Below are positions 18,273 to 30,951 of a DNA stretch of 64,000 nucleotides, piece after piece. The notes under the pieces were generated by a model. It was not told the origin of the DNA. It saw nothing but the letters and a program-made list of their open reading frames with translations, and did no database searches. Source of the stretch: an uncultured Gammaproteobacteria bacterium (GTDB lineage Bacteria; Pseudomonadota; Gammaproteobacteria; Nitrosococcales; Methylophagaceae); NCBI GenBank assembly GCA_905181885.1, contig CAJIZI010000003.1, positions 62,001-126,000 on the forward strand. Direction: 5' to 3'. Position numbers and translations under genes: made by a program. Positions within the stretch are counted from its first letter, which is position 1, and each line of letters opens with the position of its first letter.

Positions 18273-19541
18273 TCATAAGCTACTAATGTGGCCCATTGCA
18301 ATGAGAGCGCTACCGTATGCAGCTTGAGTGTGCTTTGGAACAAGCACAGGTATTTTCAAAGTTTGTTGACGGATTTTTTGCCAGACTGTGTTTGATGAAC
18401 CGCCACCGGTTGTATAGATAACATTGGCGGGCTGAGCTCCAGACACAAGTAAGCGTTCGTATGCAAGGTGCTCAATATTAGCAATACTTTGTAAAAGGCT
18501 ATGCAAAAAGGTGACATCAGATTTAGGACGAGGAGTCATCTTTGGCTTTAACTGTGGATCATTGATAGGAAAGCGCTCACCGGCACTTAGAAGTGGGTAA
18601 TAATCAACTGTTGGAGCTGTTATATCTATTTCTTTACTAAGCTGCCTAAGTTTTTTATCCTCAAAAAAATGCCGTAATACTTGCCCCCCAGTATTTGAAG
18701 CTCCGCCTACTAACCATAGCTTAGCAAGACGGTGACTATAAATGCCTTGTGCAGGCACAAAGATAGGTTGTTCGCTAATCAGTTTAACGACTAAAGTCGA
18801 ACCTAGAGATGTGACTGCTTGGCCCACTTGAGTGATCCCGGTTGAGATTAGAGCTGCAATACTATCCGTTGTACCAGCAATAATGTCAGGTTGATTGTCG
18901 AGCTTTAGTTGTATACAAAGCTCTTTAGATAATTGGCCTATTTTTTCCCCGACAGGCACAACCTTAGGTAGGTACTTAGTATTTGTAACCTGAGTAATCC
19001 AATCAGGCCAAGAGCGCTCAATTGGATCATATCCTGACTTAAGAGCATTATTCTCATCTGTAATGCCAAGTGGAGCGCCTAAATTAAAATTTATCCAATC
19101 AGCTTGATGAACTAATAGAGATTCAACCTGCAAGCCCTGTTGTTGAAAGTAACAGAGCTTCGCTAGCCCGCTTGTTGAACCATGGCATCCAGACTGAATT
19201 GGAGCGTATTGGCTTATTTTATTACTTTGCTCTAGCGAACGGTCGTCATCATACATGAGCATAGGAGTGATCGGACGGCCATATTGATTGGTCATCATTA
19301 CAGAACCTGATGATGCATCTACTGATACTGCCTTGATAGTTTTGCCATTACATCTTTTAATGATTTGGCTGATTACTTGCTTAACTGTATGCCATTGAGC
19401 TTCAGCAGACTGTTCTTTACCTGTCTCGGTTGAAGCCTGCTGGTAGCTTGCTACGATGTGTTGATGTTGATCAATGGCAACAGCGCGGTAAGCCGATGTA
19501 CCAAGATCAATGCCAATATATATTTTTGGTTCTTCAGTCAC
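18273..19541 (-). CDS. Short FGGY-family carbohydrate kinase, D-ribulose kinase-like
   Basis: 422 residues, shorter than bacterial xylulokinases (about 480-500) and close to the cyanobacterial/plant XK-1 type that phosphorylates D-ribulose. ATPase motifs are IGIDLGTSAYRAVAI at the N-terminus, VSVDASSGSVM, GTTDSIAALI, GGASNTGGQVL and YTTGGGSSN, with AYGSALIA near the end. Adjacent to cysZ, which gives no pathway hint. D-ribulose kinase is the best guess; xylulokinase is the alternative. Confidence 0.8.
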   Translation of the reverse strand: MTEEPKIYIGIDLGTSAYRAVAIDQHQHIVASYQQASTETGKEQSAEAQWHTVKQVISQIIKRCNGKTIKAVSVDASSGSVMMTNQYGRPITPMLMYDDDRSLEQSNKISQYAPIQSGCHGSTSGLAKLCYFQQQGLQVESLLVHQADWINFNLGAPLGITDENNALKSGYDPIERSWPDWITQVTNTKYLPKVVPVGEKIGQLSKELCIQLKLDNQPDIIAGTTDSIAALISTGITQVGQAVTSLGSTLVVKLISEQPIFVPAQGIYSHRLAKLWLVGGASNTGGQVLRHFFEDKKLRQLSKEIDITAPTVDYYPLLSAGERFPINDPQLKPKMTPRPKSDVTFLHSLLQSIANIEHLAYERLLVSGAQPANVIYTTGGGSSNTVWQKIRQQTLKIPVLVPKHTQAAYGSALIAMGHISSL

Positions 19542-19592
19542 ATTAATCTACTTATACGGGACCGAAAAGATGAACAGTTATGCCACAGAAAA

Positions 19593-19982
19593 TTATGGTA
19601 ACTGAACTAGTTCTGGGGCTACCCAACCGTCTTGACGATATTCAGCAACGACATTGGTGTAAACACCTCCACGGACATTAAAAATTCCAGTAACGCGCAT
19701 AAACTTAGGGTTGGTTGCCGCAACAATATCATCTAATATTTGATTAGTAACAACCTCATGAAAATTACCTTCTTCACGATAGGTCCACATATAGAGCTTA
19801 AAAGACTTTAATTCAACGCATTTCAAGTCTGGGACATAGTCAAGTTTAATGGTAGCAAAGTCAGGCTGGCCAGTCTTTGGGCAGAGACAAGTAAACTCAG
19901 CGGTCTCAATGTGAATGGTATAATCACGGTCTGGTCGTGCATTGTCGAAAGTTTCTAGTTCTCTTTTAGGTAAAGTGGACAT
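19593..19982 (-). CDS. queF: NADPH-dependent 7-cyano-7-deazaguanine reductase (short type)
   Basis: Reduces preQ0 to preQ1 in queuosine synthesis. 129 residues, the single-domain type I form. The catalytic cysteine lies in [13 protein letters not shown] (about residues 31-43), and the diagnostic motif is [20 protein letters not shown]. Divergent from zipA. Confidence 0.96.
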   Translation of the reverse strand: MSTLPKRELETFDNARPDRDYTIHIETAEFTCLCPKTGQPDFATIKLDYVPDLKCVELKSFKLYMWTYREEGNFHEVVTNQILDDIVAATNPKFMRVTGIFNVRGGVYTNVVAEYRQDGWVAPELVQLP

Positions 19983-20042
19983 GATTTCTCAGTGTAACGT
20001 TATAAGAATATGCATTATCCCTGAATTGGAAGATTTATTTAA

Positions 20043-22848
<2,806 letters not shown>

Positions 22849-22861
22849 ATAGGATTTATTA

Positions 22862-23278
22862 ATGGTTTATCAACAACAGCTTGATTTTCATACTCAGCCG
22901 AGGAGTACAGAAAACATTACGGAGAAAATACAGAATATTGTAGCCGCCTCGGGTATTGAGCTTGGTAGCTGTCATGTGTTTGTTAAACATACCAGTGCGT
23001 CTTTAATGTTGTGTGAAAATGCAGATCCTGATGTCAGGCGAGACTTAGAAACGTATATGCAACATATCGTACCGGATGGTGACCCGATGTTTTTGCATCA
23101 AGATGAAGGACCTGACGATATGAGTGCCCATATTAGAACTGTGTTGACTAATCCTGACCTTACGATACCTGTTACTAGTCGACATTGCGACCTAGGAACT
23201 TGGCAAGGGATATATTTATGGGAGCATCGTACTCAGCGCCACAATAGAAAAGTGATTGTAACGGTGATAGGAGAGTAG
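22862..23278 (+). CDS. YjbQ family protein (UPF0047)
   Basis: 138 residues with the family blocks CHVFVKHTSASLMLCEN, DGDPMFLHQDEGPDDMSAHI and LGTWQGIYLWEHR. Homologues have weak thiamine-phosphate synthase activity in vitro, but the true role is unsettled. Starts 13 bp after ligA and probably belongs to the zipA-ligA transcript. Confidence 0.92.
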   Translation: MVYQQQLDFHTQPRSTENITEKIQNIVAASGIELGSCHVFVKHTSASLMLCENADPDVRRDLETYMQHIVPDGDPMFLHQDEGPDDMSAHIRTVLTNPDLTIPVTSRHCDLGTWQGIYLWEHRTQRHNRKVIVTVIGE

Positions 23279-23410
23279 ATGACTATGAATTTAAAAGAAA
23301 TATTTTTGAAAAGTGTTGTCAACACTAAAAATAGAAAGGAATTAGACAATCTCTTTCAAAGCCATGAATATAATGGAATAGTATTTTTAATACTAGAAGA
23401 TGTTTTCTAG
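23279..23410 (+). CDS. Small hypothetical protein, 43 aa
   Basis: ATG 23279 overlaps the end of the yjbQ gene's stop region (GTAG ATG) and sits behind GGAGAG, a usable ribosome-binding site. The next gene starts 2 bp after its stop. The product ends in an NGIVFLILEDVF stretch. I do not recognise it. Tight spacing on both sides is the main support for it being translated. Confidence 0.4.
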   Translation: MTMNLKEIFLKSVVNTKNRKELDNLFQSHEYNGIVFLILEDVF

Positions 23411-23412
23411 TT

Positions 23413-23757
23413 ATGTCATTAGCCCTTAAATTATCAGAAGAGTACTTTGTATACTCAAACCAGTCTAATTTAACTTCGATTGCCAAATTATTGAGCATTG
23501 ATAGTACCTACTACTCTGCAAGCCTTGGTTTTTTTATTGGTAAAGAAAATATTATTGCGATGCAAACTGATTTTCATAGCCAATATAAAAAACTGCATTG
23601 GGGAGTGGATAAAGTCACTGAAATAAAGCCAAACGTAATTGAAATAGAGTTTAGCTTCAAAGGTACTTCACTAGACGGCTTATGCTCTAACCGGCAAGGT
23701 CGGGAACATATTCTGGTCATTGATGGGTTGATCCAGCATATTGCCGTTGGATTATAA
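23413..23757 (+). CDS. SnoaL/NTF2-like protein
   Basis: 114 residues. An amphipathic N-terminal helix (LALKLSEEYFVYSNQSNLTSIAKLLS) precedes four strands around ASLGFFIGKENI, which is the general layout of the NTF2-like alpha+beta barrel; members range from enzymes to binding proteins. Ligand unknown. Third in a tight run after yjbQ and the 43-residue ORF. Confidence 0.6.
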   Translation: MSLALKLSEEYFVYSNQSNLTSIAKLLSIDSTYYSASLGFFIGKENIIAMQTDFHSQYKKLHWGVDKVTEIKPNVIEIEFSFKGTSLDGLCSNRQGREHILVIDGLIQHIAVGL

Positions 23758-23825
23758 TAATTTAAATTAGGAACTATGACTTTAACGTTAAAAAAAACAT
23801 ATAGTTTAAAGCTAGGTTAAAAAGA

Positions 23826-24567
23826 GTGCATAAGGTAGCCTTTTCAGCTTTTTTGCTCCTTATTTTTTTATTTAGTGGGATTACCGCGTGTCATATACGC
23901 GGTTCAAATTGAAGCTCCATCACGATTTATATCATATGTAGTCGACCCAAGTAAAAAGCAGCTAGCCTTTTATTGGCGTGATAAAGAAGAACAGCCTTAC
24001 CAAAGTTTTAAAAACTTAAAATCTATATTAGAAAAACAGAATAAAACACTGGTATTTGCCATGAACGGTGGTATTTTCCAGGAAGACTACACACCGCTGG
24101 GGTTATTTATTGAAAAGGGTATTGTTAAACGTCGTTTAAATAGCCGCCAAGATGCTTATGGTAATTTTTATATTCAGCCAAATGGGGTATTTTATATAGA
24201 TAAAACAGGCCGCGCTCTCATTGTAGCAGCAGAAAATTTTAGGCATAATGCCTCGATTGAATACGCCACCCAGTCTGGTCCAATGCTGCTAGTTGATGGC
24301 AATATCAACCCTAAGTTAAGAAAAGGCTCAACTAATTTCCGTATTCGTAACGGTGTGGGTCTGTTACCAGATGGTCGATTACTGTTTGCAATCTCCAAAG
24401 GTTTTATAAACTTTTATGATTTTGCTGATTATTTTAAGAGAAAAGGTTGTTTGAACTCTTTGTATTTAGATGGGACAGTTTCCCAAATTTATTTAGCGAG
24501 CAGTAAGCGGCGAATTCCTGCTGGGTCAGTTGGAGTTATTATTGCTGAAACACTGGGTGTTAAATAA
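23826..24567 (+). CDS. Phosphodiester glycosidase-family (NAGPA/DUF2233) lipoprotein, +1 frameshift
   Basis: The long frame from 23875 encodes the DUF2233/NAGPA domain: VFAMNGGIFQEDYTPLGLFIEKG, QSGPMLLVDGN, RIRNGVGLLPDGRL and LYLDGTVSQIYL, like exopolysaccharide-linked phosphodiester glycosidases. It has no export signal. Directly upstream in the neighbouring frame, GTG 23826 begins a lipoprotein signal (VHKVAFSAFLLLIFLFSGITAC, with lipobox SGITAC) that stops at TGA 23913. Skipping one base between about 23874 and 23912 fuses the two into a 246-residue lipoprotein. So the real gene likely starts at 23826 and carries one extra base. Confidence 0.7.
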
Positions 24568-24581
24568 TAATTTATCTTATC

Positions 24582-25613
24582 TTATTTTATTACTTTACCT
24601 TGCTCTATAAGCATTGACCAAAGCTTAGTAATATTTTTTCGTTTGTCTTGCTTATTCGGGTTATGTGACCATTTAACATAGCTGGTTTTATCAGCAGCCG
24701 GATCTAATATTATCCCCCATAAACCATCCATTCTATTTGGTAACATCGAATAGCGGATGTCAATAATACGATTAGGATCATTAGGATCAATTGCGAGGTT
24801 ATTTGCTGAAAACCAGCGGAAACGCTCTATATCTCTGGCTTGTTGACTGGATCCGTCTAACCAATGAAGGTCTCGAGCAATGTTTAATACAGGTGTCGAA
24901 CTGCCCTCAAAGTAGCTATTGGTATTTAATACACGAATAGCATCAACATAGTAACGGCCACTATGCTCATAAACACTTTTCCATATAACAAGGTTCATAA
25001 AACTAGGTTTAACAGTGATATTGATGGGCTGGTGACCGCGATTACTTGCAAGGAGATGTGCTGCAGTGTTAGCTCGGTTTTCTTGAACGAAGCCTAAAGT
25101 AAGGTAAAGGAGACCATAGCTAGCAGCGATGATAGCTATGTTACGAGATCGTCGAAAGGTGGCGACGGCAAGAATCAAAATTAACGGGATAGTGAATAGT
25201 GGGTCAATGATTGAAATAGTATTCCAAGCAACACGTTCATTACTAAAAGGCCAGTATAGCTGAGTGCCATAACTGGTACAGGAGTCCAATAGGGCATGAG
25301 ATGCGTAACCTGCAAAGCTATATAAATAAATGCGTTTATAAGGCAGTGTTTGTTTTTTAGAAAGACTTTTGAAGAAAAACCAAAAGAAGGTGGTACAAAT
25401 CAAGGCTCCAAAAGGTATAAAAATAATTGAGTGAGTAAACTGTCGATGAAACTCTAAAAACAATAGAGGATCTTCCGTTGAGTGAATGAAGATATCAAGG
25501 TCGGCTGCCATCCCTGATAAAAAGCCAAGGAGACTAGCAACCAAAACCTCTTTTCGTGTAGCTACGACTTGGGAGGCCGTCATACCAACGACGCCCTGAC
25601 TTATTGGGTCCAT
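24582..25613 (-). CDS. Metal-dependent hydrolase-like membrane protein (YdjM/PF04307 family)
   Basis: 343 residues. N-terminal half has four to five membrane segments with the family's buried acidic and histidine residues: MDPISQGVVG at the start, SGMAADLD, FHRQFTHSIIF and GYASHALLDSCTSYGTQLYWPFS. The C-terminal 170 residues are soluble. Family members are annotated as membrane-bound metal-dependent hydrolases with unproven substrates. Divergent from the upstream MBL gene region. Confidence 0.85.
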   Translation of the reverse strand: MDPISQGVVGMTASQVVATRKEVLVASLLGFLSGMAADLDIFIHSTEDPLLFLEFHRQFTHSIIFIPFGALICTTFFWFFFKSLSKKQTLPYKRIYLYSFAGYASHALLDSCTSYGTQLYWPFSNERVAWNTISIIDPLFTIPLILILAVATFRRSRNIAIIAASYGLLYLTLGFVQENRANTAAHLLASNRGHQPINITVKPSFMNLVIWKSVYEHSGRYYVDAIRVLNTNSYFEGSSTPVLNIARDLHWLDGSSQQARDIERFRWFSANNLAIDPNDPNRIIDIRYSMLPNRMDGLWGIILDPAADKTSYVKWSHNPNKQDKRKNITKLWSMLIEQGKVIK

Positions 25614-25867
25614 ATCTATTTATACTCAGTCAATTGTTATTGCATAAAAGAAATCATAACAAACATACGTATGGTAAAAATAGCAGAAACAAAATTCATA
25701 GCTTATAGTGATAATAAGATTAATAATCTACTAAAGATAAGGCATGTATTGTAAGCCTACATAATGGGTATGTAACAAGAGGCGCTATGATTTAAACGAA
25801 TGAGCAATTTTTTATCATTTAATAGTGCAACAATTTAATTTTTTTTCAAGATAATGGCGAGTTCACA

Positions 25868-26779
25868 ATGAAATTATTAATACCTAGTTTAGTAATATTT
25901 CTAATATCGACTAATTTATTTGCTTACGGTGCTGATACGTCACACCAGGTACCCGGGAAGTTTTTTAAATCGACAATAATAAGTGAAAATGTTTTCTTGT
26001 TACAAGGTGAAGGAGGCAACATTGCCTTATTAAGAGGTAACGAAGGTTTAGTCCTAATTGACGCGGGTTATGCAAAAATGTCCAAAGCTTTGGAGTACGA
26101 ATTGGCAAAACATGGGGGCGTAGAAGAAGTTGTTTACCTCATTAACACTCATTGGCATGCTGACCATACAGAGGGAAATGCATTCATTGGAGATCATGCA
26201 CCTATTATCGCTCATAAGAATGTCCGTAGCCGGCTATTAACGAGACAGGAAGTTAAGTTTTTTAATATGGTATCAGAGCCTTATGCTTCTCATGCAATTC
26301 CTTCTATTACATTTGATAAAGCTATAGGGCTCTCTATCAATGGTGAAACACTTGAAGTTATCCATTTTGCAAATGGTCATACGGATGGTGATTCTGTAGT
26401 ATTTTTAAAGTCAGCTAATATTGTTCATATGGGAGACCATTTTTTCTCGGGTTTTTACCCCTTCATTGATGTTGACACAGGCGGAAATGTTCGTAATATG
26501 GCAAATAATATCAAATCTATCCTAGCAAGAATTGATGATGAAACGATAGTTATTCCAGGCCATGGGCCATTATCTTCAAAAGCCGATCTTGAGGAGTTTC
26601 ATCAAATGTTAGTGGAGACAACAGCCGAAGTGGAAGCTATGCTTATTAAAGGTATGACTGCTGAGGAAATACAGGCTGAAGGCTTATCTTTGGAGTGGGA
26701 AGATTGGTCTGCCGGCTATTTGTCGACCGATGCATGGATAAAGATAGTTATAAGGTGTTTAAATACTCCTATGCCCTAA
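25868..26779 (+). CDS. Exported MBL-fold metallohydrolase
   Basis: 303 residues with a signal peptide (MKLLIPSLVIFLISTNLFAYG). The beta-lactamase-fold metal ligands are visible as NTHWHADHTEGN (HxHxDH), HTDGDSVV, GDHFFSG and PGHGPLS. Members of this exported subgroup include quinoprotein-relay-associated hydrolases (SoxH-like) and others with unknown substrate. No beta-lactamase role is implied. The frame remains open for 40 codons past the stop, probably by chance. Confidence 0.88.
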   Translation: MKLLIPSLVIFLISTNLFAYGADTSHQVPGKFFKSTIISENVFLLQGEGGNIALLRGNEGLVLIDAGYAKMSKALEYELAKHGGVEEVVYLINTHWHADHTEGNAFIGDHAPIIAHKNVRSRLLTRQEVKFFNMVSEPYASHAIPSITFDKAIGLSINGETLEVIHFANGHTDGDSVVFLKSANIVHMGDHFFSGFYPFIDVDTGGNVRNMANNIKSILARIDDETIVIPGHGPLSSKADLEEFHQMLVETTAEVEAMLIKGMTAEEIQAEGLSLEWEDWSAGYLSTDAWIKIVIRCLNTPMP

Positions 26780-26935
26780 CTACCCTTATCTAATTATCAC
26801 TTGTTGCATAATGCAAATAGTCGAGTAAGAGGTGGTCGTACGCAATATGAAGAAGTATTAACGACTGTTCTAACTCTAGATGCTAATTTTACAAAAAATA
26901 GTAACTAGTCTTTTACTGTATACTTTCTCGCCTAA

Positions 26936-26951
26936 TTTACTCCCGAGTAAA
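26936..26951. promoter_or_regulatory. Palindrome in the SulP leader, possible operator
   Basis: TTTACTC-CC-GAGTAAA is a perfect 7-bp inverted repeat 75 bp upstream of the SulP start codon. No T tract follows, so it is not a terminator. An operator is possible but the binding protein is unknown. Confidence 0.3.
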
Positions 26952-27026
26952 ATTGTACCTACTGCCTATATTTTTAGGACAAAAAGTTAATTTAAACTCA
27001 ACCAGGTTAAGAAGGAACACAATATT

Positions 27027-28518
27027 ATGCTGCTATCAGCTAAACAAGATTGGCTAGGTAATGTACGTAACGATATTTTAGCTGGGATTGTAGTTGCGTT
27101 AGCGTTAATACCTGAAGCAATTGCTTTCTCAATCATTGCAGGTGTCGATCCGAAAGTGGGCTTGTATGCATCATTTGCCATTGCAGTCATTATTGCGATT
27201 GTTGGTGGTCGTGCGGGTATGATTTCTGCAGCCACAGCAGCCACAGCGCTCTTGATGGTAACGTTGGTTAAGGACCATGGCCTACAATATCTATTAGTGG
27301 CAACGATTTTAGCCGGTGTCCTTCAAGTTGTGGCTGGCTTTCTTAACCTACATAAATTTATGAGCTTTATTTCAAAGTCTGTCATGACTGGCTTCTTGAA
27401 TGCCCTAGCCATACTTATTTTCATGGCGCAGCTCCCTGAGTTAACAAACGTAAGTTGGCATGTCTATGCCCTAACAGCCGTTGGCTTGGGCATTATTTAT
27501 TTGTTTCCTTATGTGCCTAAAGTTGGAAAGTTATTACCTTCACCACTGGTGAATATTGTTGTTTTGACAATAATTGTGTATGTATTCGACATACAAGTTC
27601 GTACTATTGGTGACATGGGTGACTCTGCCTGATACCTTGCCAATTTTCTTATGGCCGGATGTAGCCTTTAACTTTGAAACTTTAGGGATTGTATTTCCTT
27701 ACTCCATGTCAATTGCAATTGTTGGGTTACTTGAATCTCTAATGACAGCAAATGTTATTGACGAACTAACAGATACAGAAAGTGATAAAAAACGAGAGTG
27801 TAAAGGTCAAGGTATTGCTAATATAGGTTCTGGCCTAATTGGTGGTATGGCAGGATGCGCGATGATCGGTCAGTCCATTATTAATGTTAAGTCTGGCGGT
27901 AGAGGGCGACTATCAACAATGACTGCGGGTGTTTTATTGCTTATTTTAGTAGTTTTTCTCAATGATATTTTATCGATTGTTCCAATGGCAGCGTTAGTAG
28001 CCGTTATGATTATGGTTTCAGTAGGTACCTTCAATTGGACCTCAATTAAAGAATTGAAAACTAACCCAGTGAGTGCATCAAGTGTCATGGTGGCAACAGT
28101 GATTGTCGTGGTATGGACACATAATTTGGCCTTCGGTGTGTTTACGGGGATCTTGATTGGATCATTGTTTATGGCACAACGCCTTAGTCAGTTCTTGATA
28201 GTGGAAAGTGATTATCATGATAAGACGGATACACGTACTTACCAGGTTATTGGACAAGTTTTCTTTAACTCCTCGGATAGGTTTATTGGCTTTTTTGATT
28301 TTAAAGAAGCTGTTGATAAGGTAGTTATTGATGTGCACCGTGCTCATTTTTGGGATATCACTGGCGTTGCGGCACTAGATAAGGTAGTTATTAAATTAAG
28401 GCGTGAAGGTGCAGATGTCAGTATTATTGGTTTAAATGAAGCAAGTGAAACTTTATTAGATAAATTTGCAATTCATGACAAGCCTGAAGAAGTAGAAAAA
28501 ATGATGGGAGGTCATTAA
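27027..28518 (+). CDS. SulP-family anion transporter with STAS domain, +1 frameshift
   Basis: Inner-membrane transporter of the SulP family (sulfate, bicarbonate or dicarboxylate). The first frame (27027-27632) has the family start ([27 protein letters not shown]) and ends at TGA just after GDMGD. The next frame resumes [27 protein letters not shown] and [21 protein letters not shown], and ends in a STAS domain. Removing one T near 27624 (GAC-T-CTG-CCT) yields one 496-residue protein. A UspA gene follows 2 bp later, a pairing seen with bicarbonate-type SulP proteins; the substrate cannot be told from sequence. Confidence 0.87.
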
Positions 28519-28520
28519 AT

Positions 28521-29390
28521 ATGTCAATGACAAAAAATAAGTGGGTTCTAGCTGGAATTGATGGTTCTGAATTAAGCAATTCGGTGATCGATTATGCTAT
28601 TTGGCTTACTAAAAAAGGTCCCACACCTTTAAACTTACTTCATACTATTGAGCATTCTCATCACAGTGAACATGTCCATCACGAAGGTAATTTAACGCCT
28701 AACATTAAAGAACATTTACTAGATGAACTGTCTGATGAAGAACGGATGGAGAGTAAGCAGTTAATTGCTGATGGTAAAAAGATCCTTAATGACGCCAGGA
28801 ACAAAGCAGAAAGTGCTGGCGTTGTTGATCTTATTGCTAAACAACGACATGGTACCTTGCCAGAAGCGTTGATTGATTTGCAGTCACAGGTCGCAATAAT
28901 TGTCATTGGTTCTAAGGGTCAAGATCATACTGGCGAGGAAAAGGGCTTAGGGACCCAATTGGAAGATGCAATTCGTGTTGCGACTAAACCGATTTTTATT
29001 GCCAAGTCCCGCTTTAAAAAGCCCAAGAAATTGATGTTTGCCTATAATGGAAGTCCGACTTCGCTTAAAGCGCTCAACTTATTGAAGCGGGAAGCCTTAA
29101 TTCATAAAGGATTAGAGATCCACGTAGTTAGCGTATCAAAAAACCTTCAGCAAGCGAGGAATTTAATAGAAGACGCTGAAGAAGTTTTAAAAGAGGCTGG
29201 TATTGCATCAACTGTTCAAGCTCTCAGTGGTGATACTCTATCATTACTGACTCAATATCAGAAAGTGAATAACATTGATATCACAATGATGGGAGCCTTT
29301 AGTCACAGTAAGTTGCATGGGTTTATTTTTGGCAGTTTTACGACACGTATGTTGTTAGAAAGTGAAACCCAATTTTTATTAGTAAGGTAA
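28521..29390 (+). CDS. Universal stress protein, two UspA domains
   Basis: 289 residues. Domain 1 (about 1-155) starts KWVLAGIDGSELS and has the histidine-rich loop HSHHSEHVHHEG; domain 2 (about 165-289) starts KKLMFAYNGSPTSLKAL and ends in MGAFSHSKLHGFIFGSFT. The GxxxxG-S ATP loop appears as GSKGQD in domain 1 and GAFSHSKLHG in domain 2. Cotranscribed with SulP, and probably a cytoplasmic regulator or partner of it. Confidence 0.9.
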   Translation: MSMTKNKWVLAGIDGSELSNSVIDYAIWLTKKGPTPLNLLHTIEHSHHSEHVHHEGNLTPNIKEHLLDELSDEERMESKQLIADGKKILNDARNKAESAGVVDLIAKQRHGTLPEALIDLQSQVAIIVIGSKGQDHTGEEKGLGTQLEDAIRVATKPIFIAKSRFKKPKKLMFAYNGSPTSLKALNLLKREALIHKGLEIHVVSVSKNLQQARNLIEDAEEVLKEAGIASTVQALSGDTLSLLTQYQKVNNIDITMMGAFSHSKLHGFIFGSFTTRMLLESETQFLLVR

Positions 29391-29522
29391 TAGAAACGTA
29401 AAGAAAAGCTAGAAGTCCGTATTAAATCCTCTTCGGAAGGGGTTATGTTAATGGCGGGAAATAAATGAATTTTTTTATGGTTTTATTTGTTAAGTTCTCA
29501 TGTAGTGGGGAAGACACTTTCA

Positions 29523-30950
29523 ATGTCACGAGAAAAAGACTATGACCTTTGTATTATTGGCGGGGGTGCTGCAGGTCTAGTTACAGCAGCTGGAGCGGCT
29601 ACACTTGGCGCAAAAGTAATTCTTATTGAGAAAAATAAATTAGGTGGTGAGTGCCTTTATACTGGCTGTGTGCCAAGTAAAGCACTAATTCATTCTGCTA
29701 ATACTGCCTATAGTATAAATACGGCAAAACAAGTGGGCCTATCAGTAAATTTAAATGTAGTAGATCAGAGTGCCGTGATGCAGCATGTAGACGATGTAAT
29801 CAAACGTATTGAACCTAATGACAGCCCTGAACGTTTTCAGAAACTAGGAGTTGAAATTCTATTTTCAAAAGCGAAATTTGTAAATGCTGAAACTTTATCA
29901 GTAGGTCAGCAAACCATTACGGCCAAAAACTTTGTATTAGCAACGGGATCAAGGCCAGCAATTCCTAGTATCAAAGGTATTGATACAATTGACTACCATA
30001 CCCATGAAACGATTTTTAATCTGCAAGAGAACATAAAACATTTAATCATAATAGGGGGCGGCGCAATTGGCTGTGAGTTAGGACAAAGTTTCTCTAGACT
30101 AGGCTCTGATGTTTCAATTGTTACTCGTTCTGGCTTAATGCCAAGAGAAGATCAAGATATGAGCGAGGTCATACAGCAGCAATTTGAAGTAGAAGGGATC
30201 GAACTGTATTTAAAAAATCAGGTAAGAGAAGTAGTTAAAACAAAGCAAGGCATCGCTGTGCATCTCGATGACCCTCAGATGACAGTGATTGAAGGGAGTC
30301 ATTTGTTGATAGCTACTGGGCGCCAATCTAATATTGATAACTTGGGGTTAGAAGCCGCTAAAGTTGATACTGAAAATGGATTCTTAATTCTGGATAGCCG
30401 GTTAAGAACAACAAATCGACATATTTTTGCTTGTGGTGATGTAGCTGGACCATTTCTATTTACTCATATGGCTGAACATCAAGCGGGTATAGTATTAAGA
30501 AATACGTTATTTAAGCTACCTGTTAAGTCACAAACTAGCCGTATACCCTGGTGTACATTTACTGCACCAGAGCTTGCGAGGGTTGGTTTATCAGAAAGAG
30601 AGGCATTGGAGAAAGGGGTTAAACATAATGTATATACTTTCCCCTTTGATGAAATAGATCGTGCTATTACAGATGATCAAACGATTGGGAAGGCCAAAAT
30701 CATTACCAGTCCAAGAGGCAAAATATTAGGTGCCTGTATTGTCGGGCCTCAAGCAGGTGAGTTAATAGCCGAATACACTTTAGCAATGTCTGCTGGTTTA
30801 AGTTTGTCGGCGTTGAGTAAAGCTATTCATATTTACCCGACCTTAGCTCAAATCAACCGCCGTGTTGCGGATCAGCGATTGAAAGCAGGATTGACAGAAA
30901 ATAGGAAGAAATGGATAAAGCGCTTGTTTGGCTTGAGAGGCCGAGGTTAA
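29523..30950 (+). CDS. FAD-dependent disulfide oxidoreductase, mercuric reductase-like
   Basis: 475 residues from ATG 29523 (MSREKDYDL). FAD motif CIIGGGAAGLVTAAGA, redox pair GGECLYTGCVPSKALIH, second nucleotide fold IIIGGGAIGCELGQSFSRLG, CGDVAGPFLFTHMAEHQ and C-terminal HIYPTLAQINRRVADQRL. It lacks the N-terminal HMA domain and C-terminal vicinal cysteines of true MerA. One base separates it from the TVP38 gene, so it heads the arsenosugar operon. In that setting it may reduce an arsenic or dithiol intermediate; this is inference. Confidence 0.88.
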   Translation: MSREKDYDLCIIGGGAAGLVTAAGAATLGAKVILIEKNKLGGECLYTGCVPSKALIHSANTAYSINTAKQVGLSVNLNVVDQSAVMQHVDDVIKRIEPNDSPERFQKLGVEILFSKAKFVNAETLSVGQQTITAKNFVLATGSRPAIPSIKGIDTIDYHTHETIFNLQENIKHLIIIGGGAIGCELGQSFSRLGSDVSIVTRSGLMPREDQDMSEVIQQQFEVEGIELYLKNQVREVVKTKQGIAVHLDDPQMTVIEGSHLLIATGRQSNIDNLGLEAAKVDTENGFLILDSRLRTTNRHIFACGDVAGPFLFTHMAEHQAGIVLRNTLFKLPVKSQTSRIPWCTFTAPELARVGLSEREALEKGVKHNVYTFPFDEIDRAITDDQTIGKAKIITSPRGKILGACIVGPQAGELIAEYTLAMSAGLSLSALSKAIHIYPTLAQINRRVADQRLKAGLTENRKKWIKRLFGLRGRG

Positions 30951-30951
30951 G

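Noticed and set aside
25868-26779. Metallo-beta-lactamase resistance gene
   Set aside because: The metal motif is shared by the whole MBL superfamily and the protein matches the exported hydrolase subgroup rather than B1-B3 beta-lactamases.
26780-26909. In-frame continuation of about 40 codons after the MBL gene stop, ending in NFTKNSN
   Set aside because: No family resemblance and the MBL protein is already complete; an open stretch this long is unremarkable in AT-rich DNA.
29391-29522. TTCG-loop hairpin before the flavoprotein gene as a terminator of SulP-UspA
   Set aside because: The stem has mismatches and G-U pairs and the T run is 35 bp away; evidence is too weak.
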